Source of the DNA: Bacillota bacterium
Lineage (GTDB): Bacteria; Bacillota_I; Bacilli_A; Erysipelotrichales; Erysipelotrichaceae
Direction: 5' to 3'
Length of the DNA: 5,319 nucleotides
Assembly (NCBI GenBank): GCA_023388035.1
Contig: JAEWGY010000036.1
Coordinates: 1 to 5,319, forward strand
The translations under genes were made by a program, and so were the position numbers. How positions within the stretch are numbered: the first letter of the stretch is position 1; every line of letters starts with the position of its first letter. Shown in pieces: positions 1-4,987 of this stretch. The notes below the pieces were generated by a model, which saw only the letters and a list, made by a program, of their open reading frames with translations, was not told the origin of the DNA and did not search any database.

Positions 1-264
1 GCCTTAAAGGATGTGAACCACCTTTTAAAACTCGATCCAACTAATACCAAATTACTCACTCGAAAGCAAGTTCTTCTAAAAGAACAAATCATGCAAACTA
101 GATAAAAAATAGATGCTCTAAAGAATGTCGACAAACAAGCAAAAGCACAACTAGAGTCTGGTAACCTTGTACAAGATAAATATAATGTCCGCCAGCGAGA
201 AATCATCGAAACTGAAAATGACCTAAAATCACCCCAAGATGAAGTGAGAAAAGCCCCATCTTCA
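1..264 (+). pseudogene. Phage tail tape-measure protein remnant (partial, disrupted)
   Basis: Frame 1 reads ALKDVNHLLKLDPTNTKLL, then after an in-frame TAA at 103-105 continues KIDALKNVDKQAKAQLESG and DKYNVRQREIIETENDL. This is the conserved N-terminal coiled-coil of tape-measure proteins of Bacillota phages, which typically read LKDVNKLLKLDPTN followed by QREIIETE. Such proteins set tail length in siphophages and are usually many hundreds of residues long. Here about 88 codons remain: the 5' end lies outside the window, one stop interrupts the frame, and coding similarity stops at 264 where a 46-bp inverted-repeat segment begins and supplies the next stop (TGA, 265-267). It is therefore a decayed prophage fragment, not a working gene. 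No other phage structural gene is seen beside it. The family call is from recognition of the motif, not a search. Confidence 0.8.
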
Positions 265-310
265 TGAAGTGAACCCCCTGTTTGTTATACAACTTTCAGT
301 GTTCACTTCA
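265..310. mobile_element. IS3-type terminal inverted-repeat remnant (46 bp)
   Basis: The segment begins TGAAGTGAAC (265-274) and ends with the exact reverse complement GTTCACTTCA (301-310). The left end continues CCCCCTGTTTGTTATACAAC, which resembles the ends of IS3-family (IS150-group) elements as I remember them. There is no room for a transposase, so this is two IS ends joined by an internal deletion, or a MITE-like relic. It sits exactly where similarity to the tape-measure gene (left) and the PRD regulator (right) both stop. No clear short target duplication flanks it (left ..cttca, right gatca..). The inverted repeat is directly visible; the family assignment is inference. Confidence 0.55.
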
Positions 311-836
311 GATCAGAATCTTTATTTAACAAGGTATTAGCGATACAAAGTCTTTTATCAAGTTCTTTTCCTTTGATGTATAAACCTGAATAAGGCTTAA
401 TGACAATTTCAAGTTCGTAAGGCTTGATTAACTCTTTAACAACCCTTAACTCCTTATTAAATAAAGCCCTGCTTACACTTAATTCGTAATCAATCTTAAG
501 CTTTTATATATTCTGAAGAAAAAAGTAATATTCTTAAGATAAATTTAATTCTTTTATCTCCGTCATTATAATTATTATTTTCAAAAGCATAGTCATTCCA
601 TGATTCTTTTAAAAAGTTTTCAAACTTCTTACTATCAAATAACTTAAAAACATAGCCTGCACTTCTTATTGTTTCAATTTGAGAACCATTATTTTTCAAT
701 ATACTATTGAGGTATTTAATATCATTCCTAACAGTCTTTGAGCTACAATTTAAGGCTAGTGCTATTTCTTGAGAAGTAAGAATTTTATTTGAATGAGTAA
801 TGATATTGAAAATTTTTTAATTCTTGTTTCCTTCAT
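311..836 (-). pseudogene. BglG-type (PRD/HTH) transcriptional regulator, frameshifted and truncated
   Basis: Reading leftward, three frames join into one protein. It opens MKETRIK from ATG 836. A slip in the run of six A (six T on the + strand, 813-818) leads into KIFNIITHSNKILTSQEIA, ALNCSSKTVRNDIKYLN and ETIRSAGYVF, a typical first HTH of BglG/MtlR-like regulators (consensus TSKELA..L.VS.RTIRNDIKYLN...GY). After LLFSSEYIKA the frame ends in TAA (496-498). The next frame continues SVSRALFNKELRVVKEL, GLYIKGKELDKRL and CIANTLL, which matches the second HTH and the start of the first PRD (family R.CI.N.L). The gene then stops at the IS-like segment, losing both PRDs and any PTS-like domains. 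Such proteins control sugar operons through PTS phosphorylation. Another ATG at 878, with AAAGGA nine bases upstream, is in frame with ATG 836 and has the better ribosome site. A single missing base could be a sequencing error, but the second shift and the truncation argue for real decay. Confidence 0.75.
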
Positions 837-940
837 AATTATATTTAAATTATAATTTATTGAATTTTTCACTTTCATTTATACTTTTCCTTTAGTATAG
901 CTATATAAAATGATAAAAATGGCAATATTTAAAGTAATTT

Positions 941-967
941 AATCTTAATAATTAAATTATTAAGATT
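941..967. repeat. Perfect 13-bp inverted repeat in AT-rich spacer
   Basis: AATCTTAATAATT (941-953) is separated by one base from its exact reverse complement AATTATTAAGATT (955-967). On the + strand it is followed by gtaTCTTTTTT (968-978), so it could act as a weak rightward terminator. It could equally be an operator-like palindrome between the decayed regulator and the leftward operon end. The stem has only two G-C pairs. Confidence 0.5.
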
Positions 968-989
968 GTATCTTTTTTAAATTTTTATT

Positions 990-1018
990 ATAAAATAAAA
1001 AGCTATCACAATAGCTTT
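990..1018 (-). terminator. Rho-independent terminator of the thiT-ntdP transcript
   Basis: On the leftward strand the 8-bp stem AAAGCTAT / ATAGCTTT (1018-1011 and 1006-999) closes a four-base TGTG loop and runs straight into a T-rich tract (TTTTTATTTTA). It starts two bases beyond the ntdP stop codon (1020-1022), the expected position for the end of this transcript. The stem has only two G-C pairs, so strength is uncertain. Confidence 0.75.
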
Positions 1019-1019
1019 A

Positions 1020-1568
1020 TTAGACTTCCTTGTTTTCATTTTTAAGTAATCTGAAATACTTAGTAATATAATAATCAATTAATTCTTGATTAAAAGGTTC
1101 TTCTTTTCTTTCGATCTTTTTAGTTATTAGGCTTAATTCCGTTTCTAATACCTTTCTTAACTTATCAGAATAATTATACATTTTCGCATGCATATTATAT
1201 TCATTTTCATCAAGAATATTATAATAACCCTCAGCTGCAAGTTTAATATCCAAATCATAATCAATATATTGAATACTATCTTTTTTGATTAAGGCAGGAG
1301 ATGCTATATTGATATAATAATTAATACCATTCTTTCTAACCATTGAAATGATATTATGCCATTTGTTGGTATAGAAAAAACAGATCGCAGGTTCTTTAGT
1401 TACCCAAAAGCGACCATTCGCTTCTTGGATAAAAGAATAGTCAGTGACCACCACCACATGGTCTTTATTTACTTCGATAACCAGGGCTTTAGACCATGTA
1501 CGGTGAATGCTGCGATCATGTTTATAAGATCTAATATATATTTTATCGTTTACTTTTAAATCAATCAT
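1020..1568 (-). CDS. ntdP: Nucleoside di/triphosphatase NtdP (DUF402)
   Basis: This 182-residue protein closely follows the B. subtilis YgaC / S. aureus NtdP pattern. It has IRSYKHDRSIHRTW (12-25), GRFWVTKEPAICFF (52-65), NIASP (87-91), YIDYDLDIK (101-109) and ILDENEY (118-124). The family hydrolyses nucleoside tri- and diphosphates using divalent metal. The expected ligands are present as N87, D103, D105, D107, D120 and E123, and the putative proton donor as R23. Length matches the family (about 175-185), so it should be an active cytoplasmic enzyme. The start is the ATG at 1566-1568, which overlaps the end of thiT by 8 bases. No strong Shine-Dalgarno precedes it, so translation is probably coupled to thiT. 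This places it under the thiT TPP riboswitch, an unusual neighbour for a housekeeping NTPase. A terminator follows directly. The opposite-strand reading at 1356-1559 is only its antisense shadow. Confidence 0.9.
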   Translation of the reverse strand: MIDLKVNDKIYIRSYKHDRSIHRTWSKALVIEVNKDHVVVVTDYSFIQEANGRFWVTKEPAICFFYTNKWHNIISMVRKNGINYYINIASPALIKKDSIQYIDYDLDIKLAAEGYYNILDENEYNMHAKMYNYSDKLRKVLETELSLITKKIERKEEPFNQELIDYYITKYFRLLKNENKEV

Positions 1569-2097
1569 TGAATCTTATTCTGCTTATTAATATAGGAACC
1601 ACTATCACTAACATTAAGCAGGTAAGCGCAACGAATGGGAAATTGTAATTTACTGCAAATAGAATAGTTGCTGTAAGACTAGTACTATCTTTAGGAGCAT
1701 AGAAGATAATTCCTGCTAAAACAAATGATAAAAATCTTAAGACAGATACTAGTACTATACCACTCACTACTGGAATGAGTTTTTTACTCTTATTAGCAAA
1801 AATACTAGATAAACTAACTACTGCAGTTGGTATAACATAGTCTAGTGCATATTGACTAAAGTTTAAAAAATAGCCAAAATCACCTAGTATACGCATGACA
1901 ATAAACCAAACTGTTGCTGTGACTAGACCGTTAATCACTCCTAGATGGAAACTTGCTACGGTTAGTGGAATTAGTGATAATTTAATACTACCACCAAAGG
2001 CTCCGATATTTAAAAATGGGATTGCATCTTTTAAAATTTCAAATAGAACTGCAAGTGATGCATAACTTGCGATTAAAACTAAATTTTTAATTTTCAT
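1561..2097 (-). CDS. thiT: Energy-coupled thiamine transporter ThiT (ECF S component)
   Basis: A hydrophobic 178-residue protein with about six predicted membrane segments, the size and plan of ECF S components. It would bind thiamine and work with a shared EcfA-EcfA'-EcfT module, which is not in this window. ThiT-like landmarks are GGSIKLSLIPL (35-45), SFHLGVINGL (49-58), QYALDYVIP (82-90), RFLSFVLAGIIFYAP (121-135) and NYNFPF (150-155). In the fifth region many ThiT proteins carry a His and Trp (pattern HFLAGVIFW); here the matching positions are S124/F125 and Y133, so binding details may differ. The strongest support for thiamine is the TPP riboswitch directly upstream. The start ATG (2095-2097) has AAAGG six bases upstream, inside the switch hairpin. 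The TGA stop overlaps the ntdP start by 8 bases. A different thiazole or pyrimidine substrate is possible but less likely. Confidence 0.88.
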   Translation of the reverse strand: MKIKNLVLIASYASLAVLFEILKDAIPFLNIGAFGGSIKLSLIPLTVASFHLGVINGLVTATVWFIVMRILGDFGYFLNFSQYALDYVIPTAVVSLSSIFANKSKKLIPVVSGIVLVSVLRFLSFVLAGIIFYAPKDSTSLTATILFAVNYNFPFVALTCLMLVIVVPILISRIRFND

Positions 2098-2099
2098 AA

Positions 2100-2142
2100 C
2101 ACGCCTTTCTACATAAGGCGTAGAAAGTAAAACTCCCTACGC
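2100..2142 (-). promoter_or_regulatory. Expression platform: SD sequestor and anti-sequestor of thiT
   Basis: On the transcript, ACGCCUU (from 2121-2115) can pair perfectly with AAGGCGU (2107-2101). That hides the thiT Shine-Dalgarno AAAGG (2108-2104), six bases before the ATG. The same 5' arm lies within CUACGC (2123-2118), which can instead pair with GCGUAG (2142-2137), part of the conserved 3' core of the TPP aptamer. When TPP holds that core, the sequestor can form and block translation; without TPP the anti-sequestor frees the site. An overlapping stem CUUUCUAC/GUAGAAAG (2127-2120 with 2112-2105) also covers the site. No T-tract follows, so the control is translational rather than by termination. 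The pairings are visible; the mechanism is inferred. Confidence 0.75.
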
Positions 2143-2201
2143 TAGAATTAACTAGATCAGGTAATGAGGGTAAATTCTCAGCCTTGGCTCCCCTGTTCTA
2201 C
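2127..2201 (-). promoter_or_regulatory. TPP riboswitch (THI element)
   Basis: The leftward transcript carries the conserved TPP aptamer core in order: GGGGAGCC, GGCUGAGA (2184-2177), UUUACCCU, ACCUGAUC, UAAUUCUAGCGUAGGGA. The closing helix P1 is GUAGAAC (2201-2195) with GUUUUAC (2133-2127), seven pairs including one G-U. It lies immediately upstream of thiT, the classic place for feedback repression of thiamine uptake by thiamine pyrophosphate. Confidence 0.96.
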
Positions 2202-2205
2202 AATG

Positions 2206-2214
2206 ATTATATCA
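2206..2214 (-). promoter_or_regulatory. Extended -10 promoter for riboswitch-thiT-ntdP
   Basis: The leftward strand reads TGATATAAT (2214-2206), a perfect extended -10 (TGnTATAAT). It begins three bases past the stop of the upstream gene. Initiation about seven bases downstream would fall near 2199-2201, the first bases of riboswitch helix P1, as expected for a short riboswitch leader. No good -35 is seen at 16-18 bases, which is usual for extended -10 promoters. Confidence 0.7.
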
Positions 2215-2216
2215 TA

Positions 2217-2966
2217 TTAATATTTACTGATTAGATATTTTTGACCTAAATTAACTGCATCTTCTATTTTAAACACCTTAATAACATGATCTTTTATATT
2301 GAATATTTTAACTAAATTTTCTTTTTCAAGTAACTTACCAATTTCATCATAGTCTTTAGGATTAGTTTCGTAATCAAGAAAATTTACTAAACGAAAACTA
2401 TTATCTTTACTTTGATTTAGAATATGAGCTTTCTTTTTAGAAAAGAATTCACTTAATCTAAAAATACTAGTTTCACTATAATCGGTATTAATAAGAATGC
2501 AGTAGGCTTTTAGATTGTATAAAAGACCTAAAGGAGAATCACTACCTTCAGGATAATTTAAAGCTTGATTATTCTTAACAGCTGCTTTAATTTTACCTAT
2601 TGCAATATAAGGATAAATATAGTTAGGACTAATTTCATAATCTTCAAGCTTTAATGCTTCAACTAAATTATCGCCACAGATATTCTTATAAAGATTAGCG
2701 GTATTGATTAATTTACTTTTAATTTCCTTGCAACTTAATAAATCGCCATCAAAGAAAGCTAAATCAAATGATTGTCTAAATTTAAAATTAGTTACAATGC
2801 TATAATCACTGCCAATTACTTCTTTTAAGGATTCTACGATGCTGCGTTCTTCTCCTAATAAAACACTGTCTTTAATATCTTTATATTTTAAATAAATAAT
2901 TGCATTTTCTTCTAAATTTAAATCTTTAAAAACCTGGATATAATCATTTTTTAAAATATAATTCAT
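2217..2966 (-). CDS. AAC(3)-family (YokD-like) acetyltransferase homologue, probably non-catalytic
   Basis: A 249-residue protein with the outline of aminoglycoside 3-N-acetyltransferases. SVLLGEERSIVESLKEVIG (34-52) matches the VxGGAxAVIxALxEVxG region; YIAIGK (120-125) matches SFVAWGK; SDSPLGLLYNL (142-152) matches the SPLGKLY signature; ETSIFRLSEF (165-174) matches STCFHLAEY; and FKIEDAVNLGQKYL (232-245) matches the C-terminal FSLTEAVDFAEKW. Key positions differ. The catalytic His of FHLAE is R170 here, the HSSL motif near the N-terminus reads YLKYKD (25-30), and the RSxHP motif has lost its His. The fold is probably kept while acetyl transfer to aminoglycosides is unlikely; it should not be called a resistance gene. 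Its ATG overlaps the psuG stop by four bases (ATGA), so it is translated with the pseudouridine operon. Its real substrate or partner is unknown. Family placement is from remembered motifs; loss of activity is inferred. Confidence 0.75.
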   Translation of the reverse strand: MNYILKNDYIQVFKDLNLEENAIIYLKYKDIKDSVLLGEERSIVESLKEVIGSDYSIVTNFKFRQSFDLAFFDGDLLSCKEIKSKLINTANLYKNICGDNLVEALKLEDYEISPNYIYPYIAIGKIKAAVKNNQALNYPEGSDSPLGLLYNLKAYCILINTDYSETSIFRLSEFFSKKKAHILNQSKDNSFRLVNFLDYETNPKDYDEIGKLLEKENLVKIFNIKDHVIKVFKIEDAVNLGQKYLISKY

Positions 2967-3865
2967 TCACAAAGCTCCTTAGCGATTTTAGCACCTAGCC
3001 TTGCATTATTATATACTAGCTCAATATTAGCCGCTAAAGAGGTTCCTTTCGTTAAATCCTTTATCTTTGATAATAAGAATGGTGTAACTTTTTTACCCTT
3101 AATTCCTAATTTATCAGCTTCCTTTAATGCTTTTTCGATTTCTTTATCAATCATTTCAGCATCAAGTGAAAACTCCTTAGGTATTGGATTGGCAATCACT
3201 ACGCCACCATCTAATTTATTTAATCGTTTAGCCTTAATAAGCTTCGCAATTTCCTTAGGTGAATCAAGATTATAATCTAATTCAAATTCACTCTCACTAA
3301 CATAAAAGGCAGGTAATTTATTAGTTTTATATCCTAATACTGGAACTCCTTTAGTTTCTAAATATTCTAAAGTAAGACCTAAATCCAAGATTGATTTAGC
3401 CCCTGCACAAACAACACTAACATTAGTCTTAGCTAGTTCTTCTAAGTCAGCAGAAATATCAAAAGTCTTTTCTGCCCCCTTATGAACACCACCAATACCA
3501 CCTGTTACAAAAACTTCAATTCCCGCCATATTAGCTAAAATCATCGTACTTGCTACAGTTGTTGCAGCCCAAAGCTTTTTAGCAAAGATCATTGGTAAAT
3601 CACGGCGTGATGCCTTAAGGATATCCTTGCGCTTTGCAAACTCTTCGATTTCTTCCTTACTTAAACCAATAACACCAACACCTTCAATAATACCAATAGT
3701 AGCAGGAATAGCACCGTTTTCTCTAATAATTCTTTCAACTTCTAATGCTGTATTGATATTATCAGGATAAGGCATACCATGACTAATAATAGTAGATTCT
3801 AAAGCAACTACTGCTTGATTATTAGCTAATGCCTTTTCAACTTCCTTTGAAATTCTAATATTCAT
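2963..3865 (-). CDS. psuG: Pseudouridine-5'-phosphate glycosidase PsuG
   Basis: The 300-residue protein carries the full PsuG signature: VALESTIISHGMPYP (20-34), TTVASTM (102-108), FVTGGIGGVHKGAEKTFDIS (119-138), VVCAGAKSILD (151-161), VVIANPIP (222-229) and TPFLLSKI (261-268) with SLAANIELVYNNARLGAKIA (276-295). The enzyme cleaves the C-C glycosidic bond of pseudouridine 5'-phosphate to uracil and ribose 5-phosphate in the cytoplasm. Expected active-site residues are present: E23 (general acid), K84, D136 (metal), S138-D140 (phosphate/substrate loop), K157 (Schiff-base lysine) and N280. Length is normal for the family (about 300-312), so it should be active. The start ATG (3863-3865) has a strong AAGGAG at the right distance and lies within the last 11 bases of psuK, which supplies its substrate. 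The TGA stop overlaps the next ATG. Confidence 0.97.
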   Translation of the reverse strand: MNIRISKEVEKALANNQAVVALESTIISHGMPYPDNINTALEVERIIRENGAIPATIGIIEGVGVIGLSKEEIEEFAKRKDILKASRRDLPMIFAKKLWAATTVASTMILANMAGIEVFVTGGIGGVHKGAEKTFDISADLEELAKTNVSVVCAGAKSILDLGLTLEYLETKGVPVLGYKTNKLPAFYVSESEFELDYNLDSPKEIAKLIKAKRLNKLDGGVVIANPIPKEFSLDAEMIDKEIEKALKEADKLGIKGKKVTPFLLSKIKDLTKGTSLAANIELVYNNARLGAKIAKELCE

Positions 3866-4766
3866 ATATTAATTCTCCTTCTACTTGATAATTTAAAATC
3901 TCATTTTTAATTGTTTCAAAATCGTATATAGCAACATTTTTATCAGTTCTTACATTTTTAAGTGCACAGACTAAAGCTAATTTTAAACAAAAATCTAATT
4001 GATAATCCTGCATCATTGCAAAGCTAAAAGCACTAAACAAAGCATCTCCAGCACCACTTGTACTCTTAACTTCTCCCTTATAATTATGAGTATATTTTAA
4101 TAATTGTTTTTGATCCTTATAATACAAGCCTTCTTTAAAACTAACTAATACTCTTTTAGTACTCATACCAATTCTTTCAATTGCTTCAAGGATTTTATCT
4201 TCACTATCGAGTTTCATAAATGATAAGGCTTCTAACTCTTTCAGATTTAATTTTAATAAGTCAATCTTAGAAAGATTATCTTTTATTTTATTCACCTTAG
4301 CACCTGCAGTTGCATCAATAAATATTGCTCCTTGTTTATTTTCACAGATCTTATCAATCAATTCCTTATTTAAATTTAAATCCATTAATAAATAATCATA
4401 ATCTAATTTAATATCATTGTAATTAAGACTATCTAAAATACGCATATCATTAAAACCGATACTTAAATCATTATCCTCATTCATTATCGCGACATAAGTA
4501 GCTTGTCTATCATCTTTTTCAATTAAATCGATACTTTCACTTTGTAATTCCGCTTTAACAAACTTACCTAAACCCCTAGATGAGATAACTGATATCAATT
4601 TTAGATCATCATCCTTATTTAAATTTAATAAATTTTGATAAATATTATAAGCAACACCACCAAAACTCAAATCAATACTAGCAGGATTTGAATCTTTAGC
4701 TACAATATTAAGACCTGCAGAGATCTTTAAATCAATATTAATAGCTCCTAAAATTTGTATTTTCAT
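3855..4766 (-). CDS. psuK: Pseudouridine kinase PsuK (PfkB family)
   Basis: A PfkB/ribokinase-family sugar kinase of 303 residues. From the chosen ATG it opens MKIQILGAINIDLK, matching the first strand and the NIDxK substrate signature of PsuK. It then shows GGVAYNIYQNL (36-46; PsuK pattern GGVxRNIAENL), NLKE (174-177; the NxxE metal motif) and STSGAGDALFSAF (235-247; the DTxGAGD anion hole, with catalytic D241). It would phosphorylate pseudouridine to pseudouridine 5'-phosphate, the substrate of PsuG encoded by the overlapping next gene, which settles the substrate better than the sequence alone. An in-frame TTG at 4784 would add six residues, but family starts fit the ATG at 4764-4766. No Shine-Dalgarno precedes either start, while a TATAAT lies just upstream of the ATG, so the mRNA may be leaderless. 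Stop TAG at 3855-3857. Confidence 0.9.
   Translation of the reverse strand: MKIQILGAINIDLKISAGLNIVAKDSNPASIDLSFGGVAYNIYQNLLNLNKDDDLKLISVISSRGLGKFVKAELQSESIDLIEKDDRQATYVAIMNEDNDLSIGFNDMRILDSLNYNDIKLDYDYLLMDLNLNKELIDKICENKQGAIFIDATAGAKVNKIKDNLSKIDLLKLNLKELEALSFMKLDSEDKILEAIERIGMSTKRVLVSFKEGLYYKDQKQLLKYTHNYKGEVKSTSGAGDALFSAFSFAMMQDYQLDFCLKLALVCALKNVRTDKNVAIYDFETIKNEILNYQVEGELIYEY
3875..3880 (-). promoter_or_regulatory. Strong Shine-Dalgarno of psuG
   Basis: The leftward strand reads AAGGAG followed by nine bases and ATG (3865-3863). It lies inside the 3' end of psuK, supports the chosen psuG start and shows psuG can initiate well inside the shared mRNA. Confidence 0.85.
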
Positions 4767-4772
4767 ATCTAA

Positions 4773-4778
4773 ATTATA
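4773..4778 (-). promoter_or_regulatory. Candidate -10 box of the psuK-psuG operon
   Basis: A perfect TATAAT on the leftward strand ends six bases before the psuK ATG (4766). Initiation at the usual distance would fall on or next to the A of that ATG. The best -35 match is weak (TTACTA, 16 bases upstream, three of six consensus bases). In an AT-rich spacer a chance match is possible, so confidence is modest. Confidence 0.45.
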
Positions 4779-4784
4779 CAACAA

Positions 4785-4987
4785 TCTATCTTAGTAGTAA
4801 GGGGATATTGTTAAAAATTAACCTAAATAGAAATGTAATGTTGTCATTCACTTATTATATAAGTATTGATTTGTGATTGGGGGGTTATTGTATTAATAAA
4901 GAAGATTATTATGTGATATTTTATCAGTGAATATCTTCTTTCTTATATTGGATTATTGGATTGTTAGAAGAGATTTGAGGTATTTTT
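4785..4987. other. Divergent non-coding spacer between psuK and the KilA-N remnant
   Basis: No coding region is recognised. It holds small inverted repeats: GTTAA-AAA-TTAAC (4810-4822) and ACTTAT-TAT-ATAAGT (4850-4864). It also holds a run of six G (4879-4884), out of character for this AT-rich DNA, and a larger hairpin at 4898-4941. Any of these could be operator sites for the psu operon or relics of prophage DNA; nothing distinguishes the two. Confidence 0.5.
4898..4941. repeat. Nested hairpin (9-bp outer stem)
   Basis: AAAGAAGAT (4898-4906) pairs with ATCTTCTTT (4933-4941), and between them TGATA-TTT-TATCA (4914-4926) can form an inner hairpin. Neither strand has a clean U-tract, although the leftward copy is followed by TATTAATA. 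It could be a weak bidirectional terminator or a structured leader of the KilA-N gene. Confidence 0.4.

Noticed and set aside
496..699. Short leftward open frame of 67 codons as an independent gene
   Set aside because: It starts with a TTG that is an internal Leu codon of the PRD regulator and has family-like sequence continuing upstream and, in another frame, downstream; it is one piece of that pseudogene.
846..859. 14-bp palindrome TAAATTATAATTTA
   Set aside because: It is made only of A and T in very AT-rich DNA upstream of a dead gene, so chance is a sufficient explanation.
1356..1559. Rightward open frame of 67 codons antisense to ntdP
   Set aside because: It lies wholly inside a well-supported gene, matches no family I recognise, and no Shine-Dalgarno was identified for it; it is a shadow frame.
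2217..2966. Aminoglycoside resistance gene
   Set aside because: The catalytic His and the HSSL and HP motifs of AAC(3) enzymes are replaced, and the context is nucleoside salvage.
1561..3865. Use of TGA as Trp (genetic code 4)
   Set aside because: psuG ends at a TGA at the normal family length and thiT also ends at TGA, with the next gene's start overlapping in both cases; the inspected Trp codons (W25 in ntdP, W in the KilA-N relic) are TGG.
4782..4784. TTG start giving a longer PsuK
   Set aside because: The extra six residues add nothing family-like and overlap the TATAAT box; the ATG at 4764-4766 fits the usual PfkB N-terminus better, though it is not proven.
4785..4987. CRISPR array, tRNA or a small RNA gene in the spacer
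   Set aside because: No regularly spaced repeats, no tRNA-like cloverleaf arms or CCA end, and no promoter-terminator pair could be supported.
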